64,000 bases of DNA. Source: Proluteimonas flavola (GTDB lineage: Bacteria > Pseudomonadota > Gammaproteobacteria > Xanthomonadales > Xanthomonadaceae). The notes below the pieces were generated by a model. The model did not search any database. It worked only from the letters and a program-made list of their open reading frames with translations, and had not been told where the DNA came from. Below, in pieces: positions 7,350-16,486 of the stretch. Position 1 is the stretch's first letter. Every line of letters begins with the position of its first letter. The stretch spans positions 87,348-151,347 of the forward strand of contig NZ_JAIWPU010000012.1 in assembly GCF_021191705.1 (NCBI RefSeq). Direction: 5' to 3'. The position numbers were made by a program, and so were the translations under genes.

Positions 7350-9677
7350 TCACTGGGCGGCGCCTGCCATCCCGTTCCAGCGCGGGGGTGCCGCGCCGAG
7401 CAGGTGGCGGACGAAGAAGTCGGACTGGCGGCGGTGCGCATAGGCGATCGGCCCGTCCGAGCGGCCGACCGAATGCCCGCCGCCGGGAATGGCGAGCAGC
7501 TCGAAATCCTTGCCGGCGCGGACCAGGGCATCGGCCACCTGCATCGTCGACGCCGGATCGACGTTGCTGTCCTGCTCGCCGAGGATCAGCAGCAGTTCGC
7601 CCTGCAACCGGTGGGCGTTGTCCACGCCCGAGGCGCGCGCGTAATGGTCGTCTTCGCCGTCACCCTCACTCTTGGGCAGGCCCATCCACTGCTCGTTCCA
7701 GCTGATCTTGTCCATGCGGTTGTCGTAGCAGCCGTTCCAGGCCACGCCGACCTTGTAGAAGTCCGGGTGGAACAGCAGCGCGCCGAGCGTGCTCTGGCCG
7801 CCGGCCGAGGCACCGTAGATGCCGACCCGCGAGATGTCGTAGGACGGGTCGCGCGCGGCCAGCGCGCGGTGCCAGGCGATGCGGTCGGGGAAGCCGGAAT
7901 CGCCGAGGTTCTTCCAGGCCACGTCGTGGAAGGCCTTGCCGCGGTGCGCGGTGCCCATGCCGTCGATCTGCACGACGATGAAGCCCAGGTCCGCCAGCGC
8001 CTGCATGCCGATCTGCTTGTCGCCGCCGCTGTGGTAGCCGAACGGCCAGAAGGTCTTGGGCACGAAGGCGTCGTGCGGGCCGGCGTAGATGTTCTCGATC
8101 ACCGGGTAGCGCTTGCCCGGATCGAAGTCGCGCGGACGCACGACCAGGCCCCAGATGTCGGTGACGCCGTCGCGGCCCTCGGCGACGAACGGCTCGGGCG
8201 CGCGCCAGCCGGCCGCCTGCAGCGCCGAGATGTCGCCGCGCTCGATCTCGGCGAGCAGCGTGCCGTCGGCGCGGCGAAGCTCCATGACCGGCGGCAGGTC
8301 CACGCGCGAGTAGACATCGACGTAGTGCGCGCCTTCGGGCGCGATCGCGATGTCGTGGTCGGCGTCGAAATCGGTCAGGCGCACGAGGTTGCCGCCATCG
8401 AAGTCCACCCGGAACAGATGCCGGAAATACGGATCGCGCCCGGCATCCATGCCGCTGGCGGTGAACCAGACCTGGCGCGCGGCATCGTCGACGCGCAGCA
8501 CCTCGCGCACCACCCAATCGCCCTGCGTGATCCGGTGCTTCACCTGTCCGCTGCGCCCGTCGAACAGGTACAGGTGCCGCCAGCCGTCGCGCTCGGATAG
8601 CCAGACGATCTCCTCGCCCAGGCCACCGACGTCGTGGCGGAAGCCGCGCCAGGTGTCGACGAAGGTCGTGCCCGGCTCGGCCACCGCGATCCGCGCGGTC
8701 GCCGCCTCGCCCTCGCCGGGCACGTCCACCGCGACCAGGTCCACGCGCTGGTGGCCGCGGTGGACGACTTCGAACGCGAAGCTGCCGCTGCCCTGCCGCC
8801 ACTGGATCGGCGACAGGCGGTACGGGTTGGCGAACAGCGCGGCGTCGATCTCGAAGCCGCGACCGCGTTCGACGTCGAACAGCAGCGGCCGTTCGATATC
8901 CACCGCATCGCCCGGCTTGGGATAGAGCTGGGTGTGCACGCGCGGCTGCAGCCGGTCGCGCGGCGCGGTCTCCATCCGCACCACTTCGCGGCGGTCGCCC
9001 GGCAGCACGCGGTAGACCGCCAGCCAGCGCGAGTCCGGCGACCAGGCCAGGGTTTCGGGATCGTCGAAGTCCGCCGCGTGACCGCCCTCGCCGCGCAGCA
9101 TCACGCGACCGTCGGCGACCCGGCGCACGACTACGTTGTGGTCCTCGACCGATGCCGCGAAGCGCCCGTCGGGCGACGGCCGCGGGGTATCGTCCGCCGG
9201 CACCGACAGGTCGCGGACCACGCCGAACGCGCGCGGGCGCCCGGGTGCCGGCGCCGCGCGTTCGCAGTCCGCCGGCGCTAGCGTGCAGCGCCAGCGGGTC
9301 TCTCCGACATGGAACGCGATGGCGCGGTCCTCGTCCTCGAACGCGAACGTCTCGAACGGCAGCCGCAGCGGATCGTGGCGCATACCGTCCGCCTGCCCGA
9401 GCGCCGCGGCGATCGCGGCCTGGTCGAAGGCCGGCCGCCCGCGCCCGCCGGCCGGGTCGTCGCGCACGAAGGCGAAGCCGCCGGCGACGGTCTTGCGGTA
9501 GTGGAAGCGCCCGTCGGGCGACCATTGCGCCGGCCAGGCCACGTCGCGGGTCAGGCCGATCCAGTCCTCGCGCAGCGACAGCGCGCGCGCGTAGTCGGCG
9601 GCATCGGGCGCGGCCGACGCGGGCATCGCCGCCAGCAGCGCCAGCCACAGCAGCAGCCTGCCGACCCGTCCCGTCAT
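7350..9677 (-). CDS. Exported S9-family prolyl-peptidase (dipeptidyl peptidase IV type)
   Basis: A 775-residue protein. ATG 9677 is chosen because it gives a signal peptide (LLLWLALLAAMPASA). The N-terminal half is a DPP-IV beta-propeller with WSPDGRF and WSPDSRW repeats and the LSERDGWRHLYLFD motif. The C-terminal alpha/beta-hydrolase domain has the nucleophile GASAGGQS (Ser624), the Asp in LGEQDSNVDP and the His in GGGHSVG, so the triad is intact. S9B enzymes release X-Pro dipeptides from peptide N-termini in the periplasm. With the Xaa-Pro peptidase and hydroxyproline catabolism encoded next door, the likely substrates are proline/hydroxyproline-rich peptides. The gap to the upstream permease is 31 bases. 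Confidence 0.92.
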   Translation of the reverse strand: MTGRVGRLLLWLALLAAMPASAAPDAADYARALSLREDWIGLTRDVAWPAQWSPDGRFHYRKTVAGGFAFVRDDPAGGRGRPAFDQAAIAAALGQADGMRHDPLRLPFETFAFEDEDRAIAFHVGETRWRCTLAPADCERAAPAPGRPRAFGVVRDLSVPADDTPRPSPDGRFAASVEDHNVVVRRVADGRVMLRGEGGHAADFDDPETLAWSPDSRWLAVYRVLPGDRREVVRMETAPRDRLQPRVHTQLYPKPGDAVDIERPLLFDVERGRGFEIDAALFANPYRLSPIQWRQGSGSFAFEVVHRGHQRVDLVAVDVPGEGEAATARIAVAEPGTTFVDTWRGFRHDVGGLGEEIVWLSERDGWRHLYLFDGRSGQVKHRITQGDWVVREVLRVDDAARQVWFTASGMDAGRDPYFRHLFRVDFDGGNLVRLTDFDADHDIAIAPEGAHYVDVYSRVDLPPVMELRRADGTLLAEIERGDISALQAAGWRAPEPFVAEGRDGVTDIWGLVVRPRDFDPGKRYPVIENIYAGPHDAFVPKTFWPFGYHSGGDKQIGMQALADLGFIVVQIDGMGTAHRGKAFHDVAWKNLGDSGFPDRIAWHRALAARDPSYDISRVGIYGASAGGQSTLGALLFHPDFYKVGVAWNGCYDNRMDKISWNEQWMGLPKSEGDGEDDHYARASGVDNAHRLQGELLLILGEQDSNVDPASTMQVADALVRAGKDFELLAIPGGGHSVGRSDGPIAYAHRRQSDFFVRHLLGAAPPRWNGMAGAAQ

Positions 9678-9708
9678 GCCTGCATGCCCGTCATCCGGCC
9701 CGTAGCGC

Positions 9709-11115
9709 TCACGCGTCCCGTCCCTCCAGCCGGCTGTGGCGGATGCCATAGGCGAAATACACCACGCAGCCCACCGCCATCCACAGCAGGAAGCGCTCGT
9801 AGGTCACGAACGGCAGCCCGTAGATCAGCCAGGCCGAGAAGCCGATGCCGAGCAGCGGCACGAACGGCACCCACGGGGTGCGGAACGGGCGATGCAGCTC
9901 CGGCTGGCGCACGCGCAGCACCAGGATCGCGCTGCAGATCACGATGAACGCGCTGAGCACGCCGATGTTGACCAGCATCGCCAGTTCGTCGAGCGGCAGC
10001 AGGCCGGCGGCGATCGCGGTGACGAGGCCGATCAGCACCGTGGTGCGGAACGGCGTGCCGAACTTCGGATGCACTGCCGAGAACCACTTCGGCAGCAGGC
10101 CGTCGCGCGACAGCGCGAACCAGATCCGCGCGCCGGCCAGCAGGTTGGCGAAGATCACGCTGGTGATGCCGCAGATCGACGCCAGCGAGATCGCGATCAT
10201 CACCTTCGGCTGCCCGATCGCGGTGAACGCGTGCGCGACCGGCGCGTCGTTGTCGAGCGTGGTGTAGGGCACGATGCCGGTCAGCACCAGGCAGATGCCC
10301 ACGTACAGCGCCATCGCGATGCTCAGCGACAGCACCACCGCGCGCGGTACATCGCGCTGCGGGTCCACCGCCTCCTCGGCGGCGGTGGTCATCATCTCGT
10401 AGCCGAACACGGCGAAGAACACGATCGCCGCGCCGGTCACCACGCCCTCGAAGCCGAACGGCATGAACGGCGTCCAGTTGCCCGGGTCGATGTAGGCCAC
10501 GCCGGCCGCGATGATCAGGATCGCGGCGCCGATCTTCAGCGCGACGATGACGTTGTTGAAGCGTGCGCCCCACTCCATCCGCACCGCGAGCAGCGCTGCG
10601 ATCAACAAGGTGATCACGACCGCGGGCAGATTGACCATGTGCCCGTCCCCGGTCCCGGGCCCGCCGCGCGCCCATACCGGCAGCGGCCATCCCATCGCAT
10701 CCAGCAGCGCCTGCACGTAGCCCGACCAGCCCACCGCCACCACCGCCGCGATCAGCGAGAACTCCAGCAGCAGGTCCCAGCCGATCAGCCAGCCGGCGAA
10801 CTCGCCGAGCACCGCATAGCCATAGACGTAGGCGCTGCCGCTGACCGGGATCAGCCCGGCGAACTCGGCATAGCACAGCGCCGCGGCCGCGCTGGCCATG
10901 CCGGCGAGCATGAACGACAGCACCACCGCCGGCCCGGCGTGGTTGGCCGCAACCGTGCCGGTCAGCACGAAGATGCCCACGCCGATGATGCCGCCCAGGC
11001 CGATCGCGGTCAGGTGCCACAGGCCCAGTACGCGGCGCAGGCCACTGCGCGATCGCGCCTCGGCCTGCAGCATTTCCACGGATTTCCTGCGTATCAGTCG
11101 CTCAACGATGCTCAT
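9709..11115 (-). CDS. APC-family amino-acid permease
   Basis: A 468-residue inner-membrane protein with about 12 hydrophobic segments. It starts MSIVERLIRRKSVE and has the APC helix-1 signature GLWHLTAIGLGGIIGVGIFVL and the helix-6 region FFAVFGYEMMTTAAEEA. These resemble cationic amino-acid transporter-like permeases of the YfnA/CAT type. ATG 11115 is preferred over a frame extension to 11214 that is arginine-rich and foreign to the family. Position between the hydroxyproline enzymes and secreted peptidases suggests it carries the released amino acid, hydroxyproline or proline, but the substrate cannot be read from the sequence. It lies 115 bases after the M24 gene, where a secondary promoter could sit. 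Confidence 0.9.
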   Translation of the reverse strand: MSIVERLIRRKSVEMLQAEARSRSGLRRVLGLWHLTAIGLGGIIGVGIFVLTGTVAANHAGPAVVLSFMLAGMASAAAALCYAEFAGLIPVSGSAYVYGYAVLGEFAGWLIGWDLLLEFSLIAAVVAVGWSGYVQALLDAMGWPLPVWARGGPGTGDGHMVNLPAVVITLLIAALLAVRMEWGARFNNVIVALKIGAAILIIAAGVAYIDPGNWTPFMPFGFEGVVTGAAIVFFAVFGYEMMTTAAEEAVDPQRDVPRAVVLSLSIAMALYVGICLVLTGIVPYTTLDNDAPVAHAFTAIGQPKVMIAISLASICGITSVIFANLLAGARIWFALSRDGLLPKWFSAVHPKFGTPFRTTVLIGLVTAIAAGLLPLDELAMLVNIGVLSAFIVICSAILVLRVRQPELHRPFRTPWVPFVPLLGIGFSAWLIYGLPFVTYERFLLWMAVGCVVYFAYGIRHSRLEGRDA

Positions 11116-11230
11116 CGGGTGGCTCTCTGGCGGGCCGGTCGGCGACCGGCGATGGCGGGAACACCGTGCGCCCCTCCTGGCCGCGCGGAATGCAGTGGGG
11201 ATTTGGAACGTCAATGCGTCGGCGAGGTCC

Positions 11231-12433
11231 TCACGCGAACGGCCGGTCGATCGCCGGCGACGGCGGCGTGAACCAGCGCGCGCCGTCGTCGGTCACGTGG
11301 AAGTGATCCTCGAGGCGAACGCCGAAGCGACCCGGCACCACGATCATCGGTTCGTCGCTGGCGCACATGCCCGGCGCCAGCGGCGTGCGGTCGCCACGCA
11401 CGAGATACGGCGCCTCGTGGATCGCCAGTCCGCAGCCGTGGCCGGTGCGGTGCGGCAGTCCGGGCAGGCGGTAGCCGGGACCGAGGCCGGCCGCTTCCAG
11501 CACGCGGCGCGCGGCCGCGTCGACATCCTCGCAGGCCACGCCCGGGCGCACCGCGGCGAACGCGGCCGCCTGCGCGGCCTGCTCCAGGTCCCAGATATGG
11601 CGCGCCGCATCGCCGGCGCGGCCGAAGCTCCAGGTCCGGGTGATGTCGGAGTGGTAGCCCTGCACCGTGCAGCCGGTGTCGATCAGCACCAGGTCGCCCT
11701 CGCGCAGCCGTTGCACGCCGGGAATGCCGTGCGGATACGCGGTCGCGTGGCCGAACTGGACCATGCAGAAGGTCGACCCGTCGTCGGCGCCGAGCGCGCG
11801 GTGGGCCTCGTCGATGAAGCGGACGAGCGTGTCGGTGCCGATGCCCTCTTCGGCGATGCCGGCGGCCAGCCGCTGCACCAGCAGGGTCATGTCGCAGGCC
11901 TGCTGGATCAGCGCCAGCTCGGCCGGCGATTTGGCGCTGCGGCAGGCGTCGACGATCGGCGCGGCATCGACGATGGCGCGCGCGTCCAGGTGCGCGCGCA
12001 GCCCGGTGTGCACCGCGAACGCCGCGCCCGGGTCCAGCGCCAGCGTGCGTGCGCCGCGCTCGGCCATGGCCTGGGCGACCCGCGCATGCGGATCCTCGTG
12101 TTCCTCCCACAGCCGCTTGGCCGCGGGAATCCCCAGCACCGCATCGAGCGAGCCTTCCTCGAACGCGGGACACACCAGCAGCGGATCGCCCGCGCCGGTC
12201 AGCAGCAGCGCGACCAGCCGCTCGCTGGCGCGCCACGGTACCCCGGCGAAATAGCGCAGCGACGGTCCGGCGCCGACCAGCAGCGCGTCCACGTTCTGCG
12301 CGCGCATCAGCGCGCGGGCGCGTTCGATGCGCTGCTGGTACTCCGCCCCGGCGATCGCCGGCGCGCACTGCGTCCACGGCCGCAATTGCGCCCGCGCCTC
12401 GGCCAGGCCCAGGTGGCCGATCTGCGTGCTCAT
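11231..12433 (-). CDS. M24-family Xaa-Pro aminopeptidase/prolidase-like
   Basis: A 400-residue cytoplasmic pita-bread peptidase: N-terminal creatinase-like domain (to about residue 165), then the catalytic domain. All dinuclear metal ligands are present: Asp252 (LIDTG), Asp263 (SDITRTW), His332 (TGHGCG), Glu361 (SDEP) and Glu375 (VRLEDHF); His339 also matches the family. Family members cut before proline or hydroxyproline. The ATG overlaps the stop of the semialdehyde dehydrogenase gene (ATGA), tying it to the hydroxyproline operon. The likely job is freeing hydroxyproline from imported dipeptides to feed the pathway. Exact preference (dipeptidase versus aminopeptidase P) is unknown. Confidence 0.9.
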   Translation of the reverse strand: MSTQIGHLGLAEARAQLRPWTQCAPAIAGAEYQQRIERARALMRAQNVDALLVGAGPSLRYFAGVPWRASERLVALLLTGAGDPLLVCPAFEEGSLDAVLGIPAAKRLWEEHEDPHARVAQAMAERGARTLALDPGAAFAVHTGLRAHLDARAIVDAAPIVDACRSAKSPAELALIQQACDMTLLVQRLAAGIAEEGIGTDTLVRFIDEAHRALGADDGSTFCMVQFGHATAYPHGIPGVQRLREGDLVLIDTGCTVQGYHSDITRTWSFGRAGDAARHIWDLEQAAQAAAFAAVRPGVACEDVDAAARRVLEAAGLGPGYRLPGLPHRTGHGCGLAIHEAPYLVRGDRTPLAPGMCASDEPMIVVPGRFGVRLEDHFHVTDDGARWFTPPSPAIDRPFA

Positions 12434-14025
12434 GTGCCCGCGCCCACGTCGTCGGTGCGCCACTGCCCGTCGACCAGGCGCCAGACGCCGCCCGGATTGC
12501 GGTCGCGCAGCACGTCCGGCAGCAGCGCGTCGGGCACGTTGTCGTAGCTGTGCAGCGCGGCGAAGCGGCGGATCGCACCGGGCATGCCGACCGAGGTGAA
12601 GCCCGGATGGCTCGTCGCCGGATACGGCCCGCCGTGGTTCTGCGCCGGACTGACCGCCACACCGGTCGGCATCCGGTCCACGATCAGCCGGCCCACGCGC
12701 GGGCGCAGCAGCGGGATCAGCGCCGCGGCCTGGGCATCGTCGCGACCGTCGCCGGCGCGGTACAGCGTCGCGGTCAGGTTGCCTTCGAACGCGCGTGCGA
12801 TCGCCTGCGTCTGCGCGGCGTCGTCGCTGCGCACGACCAGGCTGGCCGGGCCGAAGGCTTCGCCCTGCAGACGCTGCGGGTCGGCGAGAAAACGTTCGCC
12901 GTCGACCGACAACAGACTGGGCTGCACCCACCAGCCCGAGCGGTCCGGATCCGCCGCGCCCGCCACCCGTTCGGCGCCCGCCGCCAGCAGCGCATCGAGC
13001 GCATCGCCCAGGTGCCGCCTGCCGTCGTCGGAGAACAGCGCCTGCGCCGGCGCGGCATCGAACCGCGCCGCGGCCGCGGCGACGAAGGCATCGCCGGCCT
13101 CGCTGCGCGGCACCACCAGCACGCCCGGATTGGTACAGAACTGCCCGCTGCCCATCGTGCACGAGGCGAAGAATTCCTGCGCCAGCGCCGCGCCGCGCTC
13201 GGCCAGCGCGCCGTCGAGCAGGAACACCGGATTGATGCTCGACATCTCGGCGTAGAACGGCACGCCGGCCGCGTCGGCCAGGGCCTTGAGCGCCAGCCCG
13301 CCGGCGCGGCTGCCGGTGAAGCCGACCCCGCCGATCGCGGCGTTGCCGACCAGCAGCGGCGTCGCGGACGGTTCGACGTGGTACAGCAACTGGATCGCCC
13401 CGGCCGGCAGGCCGGCCGCCAGCAGCGCGGCATGCGCGATCCGCCCCAGCGCCTGGCTGGTGCCCGGATGCAGCGGATGCACCTTGGCGATCACCGGGTT
13501 GCGCGCGGCGATCGCCGAGGCGAAATCGCTGCCGGCGATGGCGTTGAACGCGAACGGGAAATTGTTCGGACCGAACACGACGACCGGCTTGCCGAGCGGG
13601 CCGAATGTCGCGCGCAACCCGGTGGCGGTATCGACCACCGGATGCGCCCAGCTCCAGTCGCGCACCGCGCGCGCGGCCTGGCGCAGCTGGCCGGTGGTGC
13701 GCGGCAGTTCGACATCGCGCAGCCGCGGCGATGCCGGCAGTCCGGTTTCGGCATGCGCCAGCGCCACCAGCGCCTCGGCCCCTGCTTCGATGCCGTCGGC
13801 GTAGCCGTCGAGGAAGGCGGCGATGCGCGCGGGATCGGCGGCGGAGAACGCCTCCGCCACCGCGGTCGCCGCGGCCACCGCCGCCTCGACCTCGCCGTGG
13901 CCGCTGACCGGGAACGCGCCGCCGATCGCCTCGCCGCTGGACGGGTCGCGCGCGCGGAATTCCCCGGCCGGCGCGACCGCGTCGCGCCAGCCGCCGGCGA
14001 CCAGGACCTGCTGCAGCCCGGCCAT
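12430..14025 (-). CDS. lhpG: 2-ketoglutarate semialdehyde (2,5-dioxovalerate) dehydrogenase
   Basis: A 531-residue NADP-type aldehyde dehydrogenase. Visible are the cofactor region FGPNNFPFAF, the catalytic Glu260 (FYAEMSSINP) and catalytic Cys297 (GSGQFC). The pattern GPNNFPFAFN with EMSSINPVF is that of the KGSA dehydrogenases used in hydroxyproline and sugar-acid pathways, not of betaine-aldehyde or succinate-semialdehyde enzymes. It performs the last step, giving 2-oxoglutarate for the TCA cycle. It starts 2 bases after the deaminase stop and overlaps the M24 gene by ATGA. Confidence 0.93.
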   Translation of the reverse strand: MAGLQQVLVAGGWRDAVAPAGEFRARDPSSGEAIGGAFPVSGHGEVEAAVAAATAVAEAFSAADPARIAAFLDGYADGIEAGAEALVALAHAETGLPASPRLRDVELPRTTGQLRQAARAVRDWSWAHPVVDTATGLRATFGPLGKPVVVFGPNNFPFAFNAIAGSDFASAIAARNPVIAKVHPLHPGTSQALGRIAHAALLAAGLPAGAIQLLYHVEPSATPLLVGNAAIGGVGFTGSRAGGLALKALADAAGVPFYAEMSSINPVFLLDGALAERGAALAQEFFASCTMGSGQFCTNPGVLVVPRSEAGDAFVAAAAARFDAAPAQALFSDDGRRHLGDALDALLAAGAERVAGAADPDRSGWWVQPSLLSVDGERFLADPQRLQGEAFGPASLVVRSDDAAQTQAIARAFEGNLTATLYRAGDGRDDAQAAALIPLLRPRVGRLIVDRMPTGVAVSPAQNHGGPYPATSHPGFTSVGMPGAIRRFAALHSYDNVPDALLPDVLRDRNPGGVWRLVDGQWRTDDVGAGT

Positions 14026-14027
14026 CG

Positions 14028-14930
14028 TCACAGTCCCGGGTGGGTCTTGATCGCGTGCGCGATGACCTGCAGGGCCTCGTCGCGTTCGGCGCCTTCGACC
14101 ACCAGGCGCGGCGCGCGTACACGCTCGTTGCCCCAGCCGACGGCCTGCTGGGTCAGCTTGATGAGCTGCACGAACTTCGGCACGGTGTCGAGCCGCAGCA
14201 GCGGCAGGAACCAGTCGTAGAGTTCCTTCACCGCCTCGTAGCCACCGGCGCGCGCGCGTTCGAACAGCGCCACCGACTCGTGCGGATAGGCGTTGACCTG
14301 GCCGGCGATCCAGCCGGTCGCGCCCATCGCGATGCCTTCGACGATCGCATCGTCGATGCCGGTCATCAGCACCAGGCGGTCGCCCGACAGCGCCTGGATC
14401 GAGGCGAAGCGGCGCAGGTCGCCCGAGGATTCCTTGACCGCCTCGATCTGCGGGAACTCGTTGGCGAGATCGACGATCTGCTCGGCGGTGAAATCGGTCT
14501 TGTAGGCGATCGGATTGTTGTACAGCAGCACCGGCAGTCCGGTCGCGGCCACGACCGCGCGCACGTGCTCGCCCATCTCGCGGCGGTCGGTGGAGTACGC
14601 GTACGGCGGCAACACCATCAGCCCGCGCGCGCCCTCGGCCTCGCAGGCCTGCGCCAGTCGCACCGCCTCGTCGGTCGCCAGCGCGGCGATGCCGGGAATG
14701 ACCGGCGCGCGGTCGCCCACGGCCTCGACCAGGGTACGCACGATCGCGACCTTCTCCTCGAACGACAGCGTCGCGCTCTCGCCGAGCGACCCGATCGGCA
14801 CGATGCCGATGCAGCCCGCGTCGATCTGCCAGGCCGCATGCCTGGCGAGGAAATCGTGATCGACCTGTCCGTCCTCGGTGAAGGGGGTGGTGATCGCGGG
14901 GATGACGCCCTGCCACATCGACTTGCTCAT
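14028..14930 (-). CDS. lhpC: Pyrroline-4-hydroxy-2-carboxylate deaminase (DapA superfamily)
   Basis: A 300-residue TIM-barrel lyase of the DapA/NAL superfamily. The Schiff-base lysine is Lys166 (VKESSGD) and the general-acid tyrosine is Tyr137 (LLYNNP). It begins MWQGVIPAITTPF, and GSLGES replaces the usual GTTGE. In this cluster it should deaminate pyrroline-4-hydroxy-2-carboxylate to 2-ketoglutarate semialdehyde. Context separates it from dihydrodipicolinate synthase: it lies between the dehydrogenase alpha subunit (1-base gap) and the semialdehyde dehydrogenase. GGAG upstream of ATG 14930 fixes the start; the longer frame to 15011 overlaps the upstream coding sequence. Confidence 0.93.
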   Translation of the reverse strand: MSKSMWQGVIPAITTPFTEDGQVDHDFLARHAAWQIDAGCIGIVPIGSLGESATLSFEEKVAIVRTLVEAVGDRAPVIPGIAALATDEAVRLAQACEAEGARGLMVLPPYAYSTDRREMGEHVRAVVAATGLPVLLYNNPIAYKTDFTAEQIVDLANEFPQIEAVKESSGDLRRFASIQALSGDRLVLMTGIDDAIVEGIAMGATGWIAGQVNAYPHESVALFERARAGGYEAVKELYDWFLPLLRLDTVPKFVQLIKLTQQAVGWGNERVRAPRLVVEGAERDEALQVIAHAIKTHPGL

Positions 14931-14931
14931 T

Positions 14932-16230
14932 TCATGACTCCTGGGGATGGATCCGCGGGGCGTCGTCGAAGCACGACAGCACGTCCAGCGAAACGGGGAA
15001 AATCGGGACACGGAAACCGGTGCGGGCGACGCCGCGGATCTCCGCCAGCGCGGTGCCGCAGATGCGCCCCTGGCAGGGGCCCATGCCGAACCGCGTCATC
15101 AATTTGGTCTCGCGCGCGCCGTCGCAGCCGGCCAGTGCGTCGAGACGGACGTCCTCGCAGCGGCAGATGAGGGTCGAACCGTCGGCCAGTGCGCGGATGT
15201 CGTCATGCAATGCGAAGGTCTTGCGCAGCGCCGCCGCGAAGCGCCGGGCACGGGCCCGTCGCGACAGCAGCGCACGCGCGGCCCGTGCCTGGCCGACCGC
15301 GGCATGGCCGGCGATCCCACCTTCGATGCGGGCGCAGTCCACGCCGCCGATGCCGCAGGCCTCGCCGGCCGCGTACACGTGGGCGATGCTGCTTCGCTGC
15401 ACGTCGTCGACGATGACGCGCGGATGCGGCGTGCCGTCGTCGAGCGCGCACCCCAGCGACAGCGCGAGTTCGACGTTGGGCACCAGACCGAAACCACAGC
15501 CGAGCATGTCGCACTCGAGTTCGATGCTGCGGCCGCCGACCCGCAGCTCGACCGCGCGCAGCCGGTCGTCGCCGATCGCGCGCAACACGTGGCTGCCGGT
15601 GCGGTAGGGCACCGCGGCCAGCGACGCGCGCAGTTGCAGCGCCTGCGCCAGCTTGCCCGGCCAGCGCCACAGCCCGGCCGCGAATCCGGCGACCGCGGGT
15701 AGCGCGGCCTGTTCGTGGATGCCGAGCACGTCCGCGCCATGCCGGCGCAGCGTCGCCGCCGCCGCCAGCAGCAGCGGCCCGCTGCCGGCCAGCACGACGC
15801 GCTGCCCGCGCACCGGCCAGCCCTGCTTGGCCAGCGCCTGCGCACCGCCGGCACCGGTCACGCCCGGCAGCGTCCAGCCCGGGAACGGCAGCAGCAGTTC
15901 GCGCGCGCCGGTCGCCAGCACCAGCGCCTCGTGATCGATGGTCGCGCCGTCATTGCCGATGCGGACGAACAGCCGGCGACCCGCGCTGCCGACGACTTCC
16001 GACTGCGGCAGCAGCGTGACGCCGGCGGCCGCCAGCGCCGCCTGCAGCGTCGATGACGGCGGCGGCGCGCCGTCGCGCACGTCGTGGCGCCAGATCTGGC
16101 CGCCGGGCTGCGGCTGCGCGTCGACCACGATCACGCTCGCGCCATGCGAGGCGGCCGCCTGCGCGGCCGACATCCCGGCGGGACCGGCGCCGACCACGAC
16201 GACATCGCAGCGCAGCCGACGCTCAGACAT
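14932..16230 (-). CDS. lhpF: D-hydroxyproline dehydrogenase, FAD/Fe-S alpha subunit
   Basis: A 432-residue flavoprotein: N-terminal dinucleotide fold (VVVGAGPAGMSAAQ), a second nucleotide-binding motif (VVLAGSGPLLLAAA) and the ATG-type LVLATGARE. The C-terminal part carries CRCEDV and GPCQGRIC, a cysteine set typical of the BFD-like [2Fe-2S] domain of HcnB/sarcosine-oxidase-alpha-like subunits. With the beta and small subunits it forms a membrane-linked dehydrogenase that oxidises cis-4-hydroxy-D-proline. It overlaps the small-subunit gene by 8 bases. The family also contains octopine/nopaline oxidase subunits; the neighbouring epimerase decides the assignment. Confidence 0.92.
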   Translation of the reverse strand: MSERRLRCDVVVVGAGPAGMSAAQAAASHGASVIVVDAQPQPGGQIWRHDVRDGAPPPSSTLQAALAAAGVTLLPQSEVVGSAGRRLFVRIGNDGATIDHEALVLATGARELLLPFPGWTLPGVTGAGGAQALAKQGWPVRGQRVVLAGSGPLLLAAAATLRRHGADVLGIHEQAALPAVAGFAAGLWRWPGKLAQALQLRASLAAVPYRTGSHVLRAIGDDRLRAVELRVGGRSIELECDMLGCGFGLVPNVELALSLGCALDDGTPHPRVIVDDVQRSSIAHVYAAGEACGIGGVDCARIEGGIAGHAAVGQARAARALLSRRARARRFAAALRKTFALHDDIRALADGSTLICRCEDVRLDALAGCDGARETKLMTRFGMGPCQGRICGTALAEIRGVARTGFRVPIFPVSLDVLSCFDDAPRIHPQES

Positions 16231-16486
16231 GCGTGCGCACCTCCATGCCCTCGGCCGCCGGCACCAGGCAGGCGCGCTGCTGCGCGCGCCCGTCGACCGT
16301 CACCCGGCATTCGAAACAGATGCCCATGCCGCACAGCGGCGCGCGCGGCTCGCCGCCGCGCGAGGTGCGCGTGGTGCCGCCGGCCAGCGCGACCGCCCCG
16401 GCCACGCTGCTGCCGGCCAGCACCGCGATCTCGTGGCCGTCGACGCGCAGCCGCAGCATCGGACGCGCATCGGCATGGCCGCTCAT
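16223..16486 (-). CDS. lhpE: D-hydroxyproline dehydrogenase, small [2Fe-2S] subunit
   Basis: An 87-residue plant-type ferredoxin-like protein. The cluster ligands are CGMGICFEC and, later, QRAC, spaced as in HcnA/SoxX-like subunits. It is embedded between the beta and alpha subunits: its ATG overlaps the beta-subunit stop (ATGA) and its stop lies inside the alpha-subunit start region. It passes electrons between the two flavin subunits of the hydroxyproline dehydrogenase. Confidence 0.9.
   Translation of the reverse strand: MSGHADARPMLRLRVDGHEIAVLAGSSVAGAVALAGGTTRTSRGGEPRAPLCGMGICFECRVTVDGRAQQRACLVPAAEGMEVRTHV

Noticed and set aside
11231..14122. A single 963-codon open frame spanning the M24 gene and the dehydrogenase region
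   Set aside because: Only the last 401 codons look like protein (M24 peptidase); the upstream part is an Arg/Gly-rich shadow of the semialdehyde dehydrogenase, which has its own intact frame and ATGA junction.
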